The notes: a model not told the origin generated them from the letters alone. Positions 8,848-22,126 are shown, counted from the stretch's first letter. The stretch: DNA of 64,000 nt from Mycobacterium haemophilum DSM 44634 (GCF_000340435.2 NZ_CP011883.2:716607-780606); one strand, 5' to 3'. Program-made: numbers and translations.

Positions 8848-10359
8848 ATGACTTCCGGGCAAATCGTCGAATCCCAGAACCCGTACCTCGACGGCTTCCT
8901 GGCGCCGGTTTCCACCGAAGTGACCGCGACCGACCTGCAGGTCACCGGGCGTATTCCAGGGCATCTGGACGGGCGCTACCTCCGCAACGGACCCAATCCG
9001 GCCGCCGAGGTCGACCCGGCGTCGTATCACTGGTTCACCGGCGACGGCATGGTGCACGGGGTAGCTCTGCGCGACGGGAAAGCCTGCTGGTACCGCAACC
9101 GCTGGGTCCGCAGCCCGGCCGTCTGCGCCACCCTCGGTGAGCGGCTGCCCGGCCGGCTCGACCCGCGGGCGGGCATGCTGGGCCTCGGTGCCAACACCAA
9201 CGTGCTGGCCCACGGCGGAAAGACCCTGGCGCTCGTCGAAGGCGGTGTCGCCAACTACGAACTCACCGCCGACCTGGACACCGTCGGGACCTGCGACTTC
9301 GACGGCACCCTGGCCGGCGGCTACACCGCACATCCGCACCGTGATCCGCGAACCGGCGAATTGCACGCGGTGTCCTACTCATTCGCGCGCGGGCGGACCG
9401 TGCAGTACTCGGTCATCGACATCCACGGCCGCGCGCGCCGGACGGTCGACATCGGGGTGTCGGGGTCGCCGATGATGCATGACTTTTCGCTGACCGACAA
9501 GTACGTGGTGATCTACGACCTGCCGGTGACATTCGACCCGGTACCGGTGTTGCGCGCGGCTGTGCCGAGCTGGCTGCAACTGCCCGCCCGGCTGGTGATG
9601 CAGTCGGTGATCGGACGGGTCCGGATTCCCAGCCCGATCGCGGCGCTAGTCAACCGCGACACCCGTCGTGCAGTCGGCCTCCCGTACGCGTGGAACCCTG
9701 ACTATCCGGCACGCATCGGCGTCATGCCCCGCGAGGGCCGCGGGAGCAACGCGGGCAAGGATGCCATTCGCTGGTTCGACATCGAGCCCTGCTACGTCTA
9801 CCACCCGCTCAACGCCTACTCCGAAGCTCGGGCGGGGGCCGAGGTGCTGGTGCTTGACGTGGTGCGCTACCCACGGATGTTCGACCGCGACCGGCGCGGG
9901 CCCGGCGAGAGCTTGCCCACCTTGGACCGCTGGACGATCAACCTGACGACCGGCGCGGTCGGCACCGAGTGCCGCGACGATCGGTCGCAGGAGTTTCCCC
10001 GGATCAACGAGAACCTCACCGGCGGGCGGCATCGATTCGGCTACACCGTCGGCGTCGACGGCGGATTCGTCGCGGCGGACCAGATGTCGACGTTCCTCTA
10101 CAAGCACGACTACGCGAGCGGATCCAGGGAGGTCGCGGTGCTCGACCCCGACCTGCTCATTGGCGAAATGTCGTTCGTGCCGAACCCGGGTGCTGCCGCC
10201 GAAGACGACGGCGTCCTGATGGGCTTGGGGCAGCACCGCGGCCGTGATGAAAGCCAGTTGCTGTTGTTGGATGCCCAGACCCTCGAGTCGGTGGCCACGG
10301 TGCATCTGCCCCAGCGGATACCAATGGGTTTTCACGGCAATTGGGCGCCGAGTGCCTGA
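8848..10359 (+). CDS. Carotenoid cleavage oxygenase
   Basis: A 503-residue non-heme iron dioxygenase of the carotenoid/stilbene-cleaving family, equivalent to Rv0654, which cleaves polyene double bonds to apocarotenals. The four iron-ligand histidines of the beta-propeller can be placed: H162 or H164 in AHPHRDP, H211 in MMHDFSLTD, H319 in YVYHPLNAY, and H496 in GFHGNW. The N-terminal NGPNP and HWFTGDGMVHG motifs are also intact. The start at 8848 follows a TAGGAG. Control by the divergent TetR gene is likely. Confidence 0.93.
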   Translation: MTSGQIVESQNPYLDGFLAPVSTEVTATDLQVTGRIPGHLDGRYLRNGPNPAAEVDPASYHWFTGDGMVHGVALRDGKACWYRNRWVRSPAVCATLGERLPGRLDPRAGMLGLGANTNVLAHGGKTLALVEGGVANYELTADLDTVGTCDFDGTLAGGYTAHPHRDPRTGELHAVSYSFARGRTVQYSVIDIHGRARRTVDIGVSGSPMMHDFSLTDKYVVIYDLPVTFDPVPVLRAAVPSWLQLPARLVMQSVIGRVRIPSPIAALVNRDTRRAVGLPYAWNPDYPARIGVMPREGRGSNAGKDAIRWFDIEPCYVYHPLNAYSEARAGAEVLVLDVVRYPRMFDRDRRGPGESLPTLDRWTINLTTGAVGTECRDDRSQEFPRINENLTGGRHRFGYTVGVDGGFVAADQMSTFLYKHDYASGSREVAVLDPDLLIGEMSFVPNPGAAAEDDGVLMGLGQHRGRDESQLLLLDAQTLESVATVHLPQRIPMGFHGNWAPSA

Positions 10360-10403
10360 CTCGGCGCTGCTGCAGCCTTGTCCAACGTTGTCGGGGTAAG
10401 TTT

Positions 10404-10436
10404 GGTTGCACCGGCTTTTCGTGGCGCTGTGCAACC
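10404..10436. repeat. Inverted repeat between oxygenase and mkl
   Basis: GGTTGCAC (10404-10411) and GTGCAACC (10429-10436) are perfect eight-base arms around a 17-base spacer. It lies 44 bases after the oxygenase stop and about 90 before mkl. It could be a terminator without a U-tract or an operator for mkl; the sequence does not decide. Confidence 0.45.
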
Positions 10437-10525
10437 GTGAAGTCCTGCCTCAAGCGTGCGCTACAGTGACTCAATACCACACAAAAGCGCAGGTGGCAGC
10501 GATTGGCGGCAACGGAAGGATTCCC

Positions 10526-11536
10526 ATGGGCGTTGCGATCGAGGTGAAGGGACTAACCAAGTCCTTTGGATCCTCGAGGATTTGGGAAGACGTCACGCTT
10601 GAAATCCCCGCCGGTGAGGTCAGTGTGTTGCTCGGGCCGTCGGGTACCGGCAAATCCGTGTTCTTGAAGTCCCTCATCGGTTTGTTGCGGCCGGAACGTG
10701 GCTCGATCCTCATCGATGGCACCGACATCATCGAATGCTCGGCCAAGGAACTCTACGAGATCCGCACCCTGTTCGGCGTGCTGTTCCAGGACGGCGCGCT
10801 GTTCGGCTCGATGAACCTCTTCGACAACACCGCGTTCCCGTTGCGTGAGCACACCAAGAAAAAGGAAAGCGAGATCCGTGACATCGTCATGGAGAAGCTG
10901 CAGCTGGTCGGCCTCGGTGGGGACGAGAAGAAATTCCCCGGCGAGATCTCCGGCGGTATGCGCAAGCGTGCTGGCCTAGCGCGCGCTTTGGTTCTCGACC
11001 CGCAGATCATTCTGTGCGACGAGCCCGACTCAGGTCTGGACCCGGTCCGTACCGCCTACCTGAGTCAGCTGATCATGGACATCAATGCCCAGATCGACGC
11101 GACCATCCTGATCGTGACGCACAACATCAACATCGCCCGCACCGTGCCCGACAACATGGGCATGTTGTTCCGCAAGCATCTGGTGATGTTCGGGCCCCGT
11201 GAGGTGCTGCTAACCAGCGACGAGCCGGTCGTGCGGCAATTCCTCAACGGCCGCCGCATCGGGCCGATCGGTATGTCCGAGGAGAAGGACGAGGCCACCA
11301 TGGCCGAAGAGGCGGCCTTGCTCGAAGCGGGCCACCACGCGGGTGGCACCGAGGAAATCGAGGGGGTGCCGCCGCAGATCACCGCGACGCCGGGCATGCC
11401 GGAGCGCAAAGCGGTCGCGCGCCGCCAGGCCCGGGTGCGCGCGATGTTGCACACACTGCCCAAGGGCGCCCAGGCGGCGATCCTCGATGACCTCGAGGGC
11501 ACCCACAAGTACCAAGCGCACGAATTCGGCGACTAA
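10526..11536 (+). CDS. mkl: Mce-transport ATPase Mkl (MceG)
   Basis: An ABC ATPase of the MlaF/Mkl type that powers the Mce lipid importers, including cholesterol uptake by Mce4 in M. tuberculosis. The 336-residue product has Walker A GPSGTGKS (37-44), the signature SGGMRKRAGLAR, Walker B IILCDEPDSGLDP and the H-loop VTHN. The C-terminal extension of about 90 residues after the ATPase core is typical of Mkl. I placed the start at ATG 10526 behind GGAAGGA; longer in-frame starts exist, but the equivalent upstream residues of H37Rv appear frameshifted here. No mce operon is adjacent, as is usual for this ATPase, which is encoded away from the mce permeases. Confidence 0.94.
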   Translation: MGVAIEVKGLTKSFGSSRIWEDVTLEIPAGEVSVLLGPSGTGKSVFLKSLIGLLRPERGSILIDGTDIIECSAKELYEIRTLFGVLFQDGALFGSMNLFDNTAFPLREHTKKKESEIRDIVMEKLQLVGLGGDEKKFPGEISGGMRKRAGLARALVLDPQIILCDEPDSGLDPVRTAYLSQLIMDINAQIDATILIVTHNINIARTVPDNMGMLFRKHLVMFGPREVLLTSDEPVVRQFLNGRRIGPIGMSEEKDEATMAEEAALLEAGHHAGGTEEIEGVPPQITATPGMPERKAVARRQARVRAMLHTLPKGAQAAILDDLEGTHKYQAHEFGD

Positions 11537-11945
11537 AGGTGTGCTCTGGCCATCCATCGCCACTTGGCGCAACTCGCCTGCGCTGCCCTCTTGACGGCAG
11601 AGCCTAAACGGGTCAATCTGTTGGGCAGCATCTGTCCACGGGGAAAGTCGAGATGCCAGCCAGCGCCGATACCCCCGTGGACGTGGCCGTTATTGGGTAG
11701 TTGAGGAATGCGCCGTCCTGCGCTATTGTTGGACGTTGCGCTGGCTACTTCCTGCCCACCTCACCCGCCACTTGACACTGTGGTCTTTAGCCTGAGCCCT
11801 GTTTGTGGCTCAGCTATTTGGTTGCGCGCGTGAGATCTGGGCTGGATTGTTCGCCGGCCGAACTAACACAATTATCGCGGCGAACCGGCGGACACCAGCT
11901 TTCTGGGGTTCACGTGAGCCGCACGAGGTGCTGGAAGGATGCATC
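11537..11945 (+). other. Intergenic region upstream of rpoB, lacking the toxin-antitoxin block
   Basis: In M. tuberculosis H37Rv this interval holds a run of vapBC and mazEF modules plus atsD (from memory). Here it is about 400 bases with no convincing gene. An open frame does run upstream from rpoB to 11805, but its translation has no RNA polymerase similarity. The interval contains the rpoB promoter, entered separately. Confidence 0.7.
11701..11729 (+). promoter_or_regulatory. Candidate rpoB-rpoC promoter
   Basis: TTGAGG (11701-11706) and TATTGT (11724-11729) are 17 bases apart. The predicted start near 11736 gives a leader of about 210 bases. The same -10 hexamer occurs in the candidate rpsL promoter. 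A TTGACA at 11773 lacks a well-spaced -10. Confidence 0.58.
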
Positions 11946-14900
11946 TTGCCAGATTTCGGCCAGAGCAAGACAGACGTAAGTCCTAGCCAGAGTCGCCCCC
12001 AAAGTTCGTCCAACAACTCCGTGCCCGGAGCGCCCAACCGAATTTCATTTGCCAAGCTCCGCGAACCGCTTGAGGTTCCGGGGCTGCTTGACGTGCAGAC
12101 TGATTCGTTCGAGTGGTTGATCGGATCGCCGCGCTGGCGTGCCGCGGCCGCCAGCCGCGGGGATCTCAAGCCGGTGGGTGGTCTCGAAGAGGTGCTCTAC
12201 GAGCTGTCGCCGATCGAGGACTTCTCCGGCTCCATGTCGCTGTCGTTCTCCGATCCCCGTTTCGACGAAGTCAAGGCGCCGGTCGACGAGTGCAAAGACA
12301 AGGACATGACGTACGCGGCCCCGTTGTTCGTCACGGCCGAGTTCATCAACAACAACACCGGTGAGATCAAGAGCCAGACGGTGTTTATGGGCGACTTCCC
12401 GATGATGACCGAGAAGGGCACCTTCATCATCAACGGGACCGAGCGTGTCGTCGTGAGCCAGCTGGTGCGCTCCCCGGGTGTGTACTTCGACGAGACGATC
12501 GACAAGTCCACCGAGAAGACGCTGCACAGCGTCAAGGTGATTCCCAGCCGCGGTGCCTGGCTGGAATTCGACGTCGACAAGCGCGACACCGTGGGTGTGC
12601 GCATCGACCGCAAACGCCGGCAACCCGTCACGGTGCTGCTTAAGGCGCTGGGCTGGACCAGCGAGCAGATCATCGAACGCTTCGGTTTCTCCGAGATCAT
12701 GCGCTCGACGCTGGAGAAGGACAACACCGTCGGCACCGATGAGGCGCTGCTGGACATCTACCGCAAGCTGCGCCCCGGCGAGCCGCCGACCAAGGAGTCC
12801 GCGCAGACGCTGTTGGAGAACCTGTTCTTCAAGGAGAAGCGCTACGACCTGGCCCGGGTTGGTCGTTACAAGGTCAACAAGAAGCTCGGGTTGCACGCCG
12901 GTGAGCCGATCACGAGCTCGACGCTGACCGAAGAGGACGTCGTCGCCACCATCGAGTACCTGGTCCGGCTGCATGAGGGTCAGTCGACGATGACCGTTCC
13001 AGGTGGCGTCGAGGTGCCAGTGGAAACTGACGACATCGACCACTTCGGCAACCGCCGGCTGCGCACGGTCGGCGAATTGATCCAGAACCAGATCCGGGTC
13101 GGCATGTCGCGGATGGAGCGGGTGGTCCGGGAGCGGATGACCACTCAGGACGTCGAGGCGATCACGCCGCAGACGCTGATCAATATCCGGCCGGTGGTGG
13201 CCGCGATCAAGGAGTTCTTCGGCACCAGCCAGCTGTCGCAGTTCATGGACCAGAACAACCCGCTGTCCGGCCTAACCCACAAGCGCCGGCTGTCGGCGCT
13301 GGGGCCGGGCGGTCTGTCGCGTGAGCGTGCCGGGCTAGAGGTCCGCGACGTGCACCCGTCGCACTACGGCCGGATGTGCCCGATCGAGACCCCGGAGGGG
13401 CCGAACATCGGTCTGATCGGCTCGTTGTCGGTGTACGCCCGGGTCAACCCGTTCGGGTTTATCGAGACGCCCTATCGGAAGGTGGTGGACGGGGTCGTCA
13501 CTGACGACATCGAATACCTCACCGCTGACGAGGAGGACCGCCACGTGGTGGCGCAGGCCAACTCGCCGACGAAGGACAACGGAGCCGGTGCTCAGGTTTT
13601 CGCTGAGCCGCGCGTGCTGGTGCGTCGCAAGGCGGGCGAGGTGGAGTACGTGGCCTCGTCCGAGGTGGACTACATGGACGTTTCGCCACGCCAGATGGTG
13701 TCGGTGGCCACCGCGATGATCCCGTTCCTCGAGCACGACGACGCCAACCGTGCCCTGATGGGCGCCAACATGCAGCGCCAAGCGGTTCCGCTGGTGCGCA
13801 GCGAGGCCCCGCTGGTGGGCACCGGCATGGAGTTGCGCGCGGCCATTGATGCCGGCGACGTTGTCGTCGCGGAGAAGTCCGGGGTGATCGAGGAGGTCTC
13901 CGCCGACTACATCACCGTGATGGCCGACGACGGCACCCGGCGGACCTACCGGATGCGTAAGTTCGCTCGCTCCAACCACGGCACCTGCGCCAACCAGTCC
14001 CCGATCGTGGACTCCGGGGACCGAGTCGAGGCCGGCCAGGTGATCGCCGACGGTCCGTGCACCGAGAACGGTGAGATGGCGTTGGGCAAGAACCTGCTGG
14101 TGGCGATCATGCCGTGGGAGGGCCACAACTACGAGGACGCGATCATCCTCTCCAACCGACTGGTCGAAGAGGACGTGCTCACCTCGATTCACATCGAGGA
14201 GCATGAGATCGATGCCCGCGACACCAAGCTGGGCGCCGAGGAGATCACCCGGGACATTCCGAACGTCTCCGATGAGGTGCTCGCCGACTTGGACGAGCGC
14301 GGCATCGTGCGCATCGGTGCCGAGGTTCGCGACGGCGACATCCTGGTCGGCAAGGTCACCCCGAAAGGGGAGACCGAGCTGACCCCGGAGGAGCGGCTGC
14401 TGCGGGCGATCTTCGGCGAGAAGGCCCGCGAGGTCCGTGACACCTCGCTGAAGGTGCCGCACGGCGAATCCGGCAAGGTGATCGGCATTCGGGTGTTCTC
14501 CCGCGAGGACGACGACGAATTGCCCGCCGGCGTCAACGAGCTGGTCCGGGTCTACGTCGCCCAGAAGCGCAAGATCTCCGACGGTGACAAGCTGGCTGGG
14601 CGGCACGGCAACAAGGGCGTGATCGGCAAGATCCTGCCGGCCGAGGACATGCCGTTCCTGCCGGACGGCACTCCGGTGGACATCATCCTCAACACCCATG
14701 GGGTGCCGCGACGGATGAACATCGGTCAGATCCTGGAAACCCACCTTGGGTGGGTGGCCAAGTCCGGCTGGAAGATCGACGTGGCCGGCGGCATGCCGGA
14801 GTGGGCGGCCAACCTGCCTGCGGAGTTGCTGCACGCCGAGCCCAACCAGATCGTGTCGACCCCGGTGTTCGACGGTGCCAAGGAAGAGGAACTGCAGGGC

Positions 14901-15476
14901 CTGCTGTCCTCGACCTTGCCCAACCGCGACGGCGACGTGATGGTGGACGGCGACGGCAAGGCGGTGCTCTTCGATGGACGCAGCGGTGAGCCGTTCCCGT
15001 ATCCGGTGACGGTTGGCTACATGTACATCATGAAGCTGCACCACTTGGTGGACGACAAGATCCACGCCCGCTCCACCGGTCCGTACTCGATGATCACCCA
15101 GCAGCCGCTGGGTGGTAAGGCACAGTTCGGCGGCCAGCGGTTCGGTGAGATGGAGTGCTGGGCCATGCAGGCCTACGGCGCGGCCTACACGCTGCAGGAG
15201 CTGTTGACCATCAAGTCCGACGACACCGTCGGCCGGGTCAAGGTGTACGAGGCGATCGTCAAGGGCGAGAACATCCCCGAGCCGGGCATCCCCGAGTCGT
15301 TCAAGGTGCTGCTCAAGGAGCTGCAGTCGCTGTGCCTCAACGTCGAGGTGCTGTCGAGTGACGGTGCGGCGATCGAGCTGCGCGAAGGCGAGGACGAGGA
15401 CCTCGAGCGGGCCGCGGCCAACCTGGGAATTAACTTGTCCCGCAACGAATCCGCGTCCGTCGAAGACCTCGCCTAA
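11946..15476 (+). CDS. rpoB: RNA polymerase beta subunit
   Basis: The catalytic beta subunit of RNA polymerase, 1176 residues. I chose the TTG at 11946: GGAAGGA lies six bases upstream, and with this start the rifampicin region carries D435, H445 and S450 at exactly the M. tuberculosis numbers. That region reads GTSQLSQFMDQNNPLSGLTH followed by KRRLSALGPGG, all susceptible-type residues. A GTG at 11928 is the alternative. Downstream conserved blocks include EGPNIGLIGSL, DGDKLAGRHGNKGV and the C-terminal GGKAQFGGQRFGEMECWA. A short variable loop after VAQANSP differs from the H37Rv sequence as I remember it. The gene is co-transcribed with rpoC, 38 bases downstream. Confidence 0.98.
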   Translation: MPDFGQSKTDVSPSQSRPQSSSNNSVPGAPNRISFAKLREPLEVPGLLDVQTDSFEWLIGSPRWRAAAASRGDLKPVGGLEEVLYELSPIEDFSGSMSLSFSDPRFDEVKAPVDECKDKDMTYAAPLFVTAEFINNNTGEIKSQTVFMGDFPMMTEKGTFIINGTERVVVSQLVRSPGVYFDETIDKSTEKTLHSVKVIPSRGAWLEFDVDKRDTVGVRIDRKRRQPVTVLLKALGWTSEQIIERFGFSEIMRSTLEKDNTVGTDEALLDIYRKLRPGEPPTKESAQTLLENLFFKEKRYDLARVGRYKVNKKLGLHAGEPITSSTLTEEDVVATIEYLVRLHEGQSTMTVPGGVEVPVETDDIDHFGNRRLRTVGELIQNQIRVGMSRMERVVRERMTTQDVEAITPQTLINIRPVVAAIKEFFGTSQLSQFMDQNNPLSGLTHKRRLSALGPGGLSRERAGLEVRDVHPSHYGRMCPIETPEGPNIGLIGSLSVYARVNPFGFIETPYRKVVDGVVTDDIEYLTADEEDRHVVAQANSPTKDNGAGAQVFAEPRVLVRRKAGEVEYVASSEVDYMDVSPRQMVSVATAMIPFLEHDDANRALMGANMQRQAVPLVRSEAPLVGTGMELRAAIDAGDVVVAEKSGVIEEVSADYITVMADDGTRRTYRMRKFARSNHGTCANQSPIVDSGDRVEAGQVIADGPCTENGEMALGKNLLVAIMPWEGHNYEDAIILSNRLVEEDVLTSIHIEEHEIDARDTKLGAEEITRDIPNVSDEVLADLDERGIVRIGAEVRDGDILVGKVTPKGETELTPEERLLRAIFGEKAREVRDTSLKVPHGESGKVIGIRVFSREDDDELPAGVNELVRVYVAQKRKISDGDKLAGRHGNKGVIGKILPAEDMPFLPDGTPVDIILNTHGVPRRMNIGQILETHLGWVAKSGWKIDVAGGMPEWAANLPAELLHAEPNQIVSTPVFDGAKEEELQGLLSSTLPNRDGDVMVDGDGKAVLFDGRSGEPFPYPVTVGYMYIMKLHHLVDDKIHARSTGPYSMITQQPLGGKAQFGGQRFGEMECWAMQAYGAAYTLQELLTIKSDDTVGRVKVYEAIVKGENIPEPGIPESFKVLLKELQSLCLNVEVLSSDGAAIELREGEDEDLERAAANLGINLSRNESASVEDLA

Positions 15477-15514
15477 CTATCAGTTTCAACACCCGCAAGG
15501 GGAAAGGGAGTTAC

Positions 15515-19477
<3,963 letters not shown>

Positions 19478-19478
19478 G

Positions 19479-19509
19479 AAAAAGCCCCGGCCAATTGCCG
19501 GGGCTTTTT
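19479..19509 (+). terminator. Terminator after rpoC
   Basis: AAAAAGCCCCGGC and GCCGGGGCTTTTT form a perfect 13-base stem with a five-base loop and a T-run, a classic intrinsic terminator immediately after the rpoC stop. Confidence 0.93.
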
Positions 19510-19522
19510 CTGTGCGCCCAGT

Positions 19523-19568
19523 GTGCGGCCAGCTTCACGCTCGCGACTGAGTGTGCGGCTGGCCGCAC
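19523..19568. repeat. Inverted repeat between rpoC and endonuclease IV gene
   Basis: GTGCGGCCAGC (19523-19533) is the exact complement of GCTGGCCGCAC (19558-19568), and AGTGTGCGGC is also repeated directly. The interior carries a GCGAGCGTGAA-like core on the minus strand, close to the core of the 33.7 kb palindrome. It looks like a dispersed mycobacterial intergenic element. Confidence 0.55.
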
Positions 19569-19616
19569 GTTCGCCCGACGGGCCGCAGGTCGGTGTCGCT
19601 CACTAGACTGGGTGGC

Positions 19617-20375
19617 GTGCTCATCGGTTCGCATGTCAGCCCAACCGATCCGCTCGCCGCAGCGGAGGCTGAAGGCGCTGACGTCGTGCAGATTTTCCTT
19701 GGCAACCCGCAGAGCTGGAAGGCGCCCAAACCGCGTAGCGATGCCGCTGTGCTGAAGGCCGCGGCCCTGCCGGTGTACGTGCACGCGCCCTACTTGATCA
19801 ATGTCGCGTCGGCGAATAACCGGGTGCGGATCCCATCGCGCAAGATCCTGCAGCAGACTTGTGATGCGGCCGCCGACATCGGTGCTGCCGCCGTGATCGT
19901 GCATGGTGGGCACGTCGCCGACGACAATGACCTCGAGGATGGTTTCGGCCGCTGGCGTAAAGCACTCGACCAACTGCAAACCGACGTTCCGGTCTACCTC
20001 GAAAACACGGCCGGCGGCGACCACGCGATGGCTCGCCGCTTCGATACCATCGCCCGACTCTGGGATGTCATCGGCGACACCGGGATCGGTTTCTGCCTGG
20101 ACACCTGTCACGCATGGGCGGCTGGCGAGGGGCTAATTCAAGCTGTGGATCGCATCAAGGCCATCACCGGCCGGATCGACCTGGTGCACTGCAATGATTC
20201 CAAGGACGAAGCGGGCTCGGGTCGTGACCGTCACGCCAACTTGGGTAGCGGCCAGATCGATGCCGAGTTGCTGGTAGCAGCCGTCAAGGCAGCGGGTGCG
20301 CCGGTGATCTGCGAAACCGCTGACGAGGGCCGCAAGGACGACATCGCGTTCCTGCGCGAAAAGACCAGCGGCTGA
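19617..20375 (+). CDS. end: Endonuclease IV (Nfo/End)
   Basis: An AP endonuclease of the Nfo family that nicks DNA 5' to abasic sites in base-excision repair; the equivalent of Rv0670. The 252-residue length equals the M. tuberculosis protein, which supports the GTG at 19617 over a longer upstream frame. Metal-binding motifs of the TIM barrel are visible in order: VYVHAPYLIN, VHGGH, VYLENTAGG, FCLDTCHAWA, LVHCNDSKDE, DRHANLGSG and VICETAD. In H37Rv the lipoprotein gene lpqP follows; here fadE8 follows after 57 bases. Confidence 0.95.
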   Translation: MLIGSHVSPTDPLAAAEAEGADVVQIFLGNPQSWKAPKPRSDAAVLKAAALPVYVHAPYLINVASANNRVRIPSRKILQQTCDAAADIGAAAVIVHGGHVADDNDLEDGFGRWRKALDQLQTDVPVYLENTAGGDHAMARRFDTIARLWDVIGDTGIGFCLDTCHAWAAGEGLIQAVDRIKAITGRIDLVHCNDSKDEAGSGRDRHANLGSGQIDAELLVAAVKAAGAPVICETADEGRKDDIAFLREKTSG

Positions 20376-20432
20376 CGCAGCGCTGGCGTTACATTTTTTG
20401 TACGACTATCGGAAAAGCGTAATATCGGTGGC

Positions 20433-22061
20433 ATGCCAGACACCCATGTCGTCACCAACCAGGTTCCGCCGCTGCTGGACTACAACCCGGCGACCTCCCC
20501 GGCGCTGATCGAGGCCCTAATCCGCGAGGGCGGTCAGTGGGGCCTCGAGAAGGTCAACGAGGTTGGGGCGATTTCCGCCAACCACGAAGCCCAGCGTTGG
20601 GGCGAGCTCGCCGACCGCAACCGGCCTGTCCTGCACACCCACGACCGATACGGACACCGCGTCGATGAGGTGGAATACGACCCGGCCTACCACGAGCTGA
20701 TGCGCACGGCGATCTCCCACGGCATGCACGCTGCGCCGTGGGCCGATGAGCGGCCGGGGGCGCATGTGGTGCGTGCCGCCATGACCTCCGTATGGACCGT
20801 CGAGCCGGGGCATATGTGCCCGATCTCGATGACCTACGCTGTTGTCCCAGCGCTGCGGTGCAACCCCGAGCTGGCAGCGGTCTACGAGCCGTTGCTGACC
20901 AGCCGCGAGTACGACCCGGAACTGAAACTGGCCACCAGCAAGCGCGGCATCACCGCGGGCATGTCGATGACCGAGAAGCAGGGTGGCTCCGATGTCCGCG
21001 CCGGCACCACCCGGGCGACCCCAAACGCCGACGGCACGTACAGCCTCACGGGCCACAAATGGTTCACGTCGGCACCCATGTGCGACATCTTCCTGGTGCT
21101 TGCGCAGGCACCGGCCGGGCTGTCGTGCTTTCTGTTGCCGCGGGTGCTCCCCGATGGCACCCGCAACCGGATGTTCTTGCAGCGACTCAAGGACAAGCTC
21201 GGTAACCATGCCAACGCCTCAAGTGAGGTTGAATACTCTCGTGCCACTGCCTGGTTGGTCGGTGAAGAGGGACGCGGGGTCCCGACCATTATCGAGATGG
21301 TCAACCTCACCCGGTTGGACTGCACCCTGGGCAGTGCCACCAGCATGCGCACCGGCCTGACCCGCGCCATCCACCACGCCCAGCATCGAAAAGCATTCGG
21401 CGCCTACCTGATTGACCAGCCGCTAATGCGCAACGTACTGGCGGACCTGGCCGTCGAGGCTGAGGCCGCCACGATGGTCGCGATGCGGATGGCCGGTGCC
21501 ACCGACAATGCGGTGCGCGGGAACGAGACAGAGGCGCTGCTGCGCCGCATCGGTCTGGCGGCCAGTAAGTATTGGGTGTGCAAGCGTTCCACCCCGCATG
21601 CTGCTGAAGCGCTGGAATGCCTGGGCGGCAACGGATATGTGGAGGATTCCGGGATGCCGCGGCTGTACCGCGAGGCGCCGCTGATGGGCATTTGGGAGGG
21701 CTCAGGTAACGTCAGCGCCCTAGATACCTTGCGTGCCATGGCAACTCGACCCGAATGCGTCGAGGTGCTATTTGGCGAATTGGCCGGATCCGCGGGTCAG
21801 GACTCCCGACTGGACGCCCATGTCGAGCGGCTGCGGCCACAACTGGCCGACGTTGAAACTATCCAGTACCGCGCTCGCAAAGTCGCTGAGGACATCTGCC
21901 TGGCGTTGCAGGGGTCGTTGCTGGTGCGCTACGGGCATCCTGCCGTCGTCGAGGCGTTCCTGGCTACCCGGCTCGACGGTCAGTGGGGCGGGGCGTTCGG
22001 TACCTTGCCAACCGGGTTGGACCTGGCGCCCATCCTTGAGCGAGCCCTGGTAAAAGGCTGA
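20433..22061 (+). CDS. fadE8: Acyl-CoA dehydrogenase, AidB-like
   Basis: A 542-residue flavoprotein acyl-CoA dehydrogenase matching FadE8, a member of the long AidB-like branch. It would oxidize an acyl-CoA to the enoyl-CoA in beta-oxidation. The FAD-binding segments MSMTEKQGGSDVRAGTT and GHKWFTSAPMCD are intact, as are the C-terminal RKAFGAYLIDQPLMRNVLADLAVE-type helices (seen in pieces) and ECLGGNGYVEDSGMPRLYRE. It heads a run of four plus-strand genes with two enoyl-CoA hydratase paralogues and a PaaX-like regulator. A MIRU-type element separates it from echA4. Confidence 0.94.
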   Translation: MPDTHVVTNQVPPLLDYNPATSPALIEALIREGGQWGLEKVNEVGAISANHEAQRWGELADRNRPVLHTHDRYGHRVDEVEYDPAYHELMRTAISHGMHAAPWADERPGAHVVRAAMTSVWTVEPGHMCPISMTYAVVPALRCNPELAAVYEPLLTSREYDPELKLATSKRGITAGMSMTEKQGGSDVRAGTTRATPNADGTYSLTGHKWFTSAPMCDIFLVLAQAPAGLSCFLLPRVLPDGTRNRMFLQRLKDKLGNHANASSEVEYSRATAWLVGEEGRGVPTIIEMVNLTRLDCTLGSATSMRTGLTRAIHHAQHRKAFGAYLIDQPLMRNVLADLAVEAEAATMVAMRMAGATDNAVRGNETEALLRRIGLAASKYWVCKRSTPHAAEALECLGGNGYVEDSGMPRLYREAPLMGIWEGSGNVSALDTLRAMATRPECVEVLFGELAGSAGQDSRLDAHVERLRPQLADVETIQYRARKVAEDICLALQGSLLVRYGHPAVVEAFLATRLDGQWGGAFGTLPTGLDLAPILERALVKG

Positions 22062-22069
22062 GTCGCAAC

Positions 22070-22126
22070 ATGACCCGCGCCGACGACGATGCAGAGCGAA
22101 GCGATGAGGAGGAGCGGCGCCAATGA
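22070..22126 (+). repeat. MIRU-type element with 18-codon ORF, fadE8-echA4 junction
   Basis: A 57-base element beginning ATGACCCGCGCC, with the core GACGACGATGCAGAGCG. It encodes a small acidic peptide MTRADDDAERSDEEERRQ whose stop overlaps the echA4 start as ATGA. Its AGGAGGAG lies about eight bases before the echA4 ATG and so acts as the ribosome binding site. Size, peptide and position match the mycobacterial interspersed repetitive units described in M. tuberculosis. Confidence 0.85.

Noticed and set aside
11805..11945. N-terminal extension of rpoB
   Set aside because: The extra residues have no polymerase similarity and would break the exact residue numbering obtained from the TTG at 11946.
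13335..15065. A 576-residue minus-strand open frame within rpoB
   Set aside because: It is a histidine/leucine/valine-rich shadow of a highly conserved coding region.
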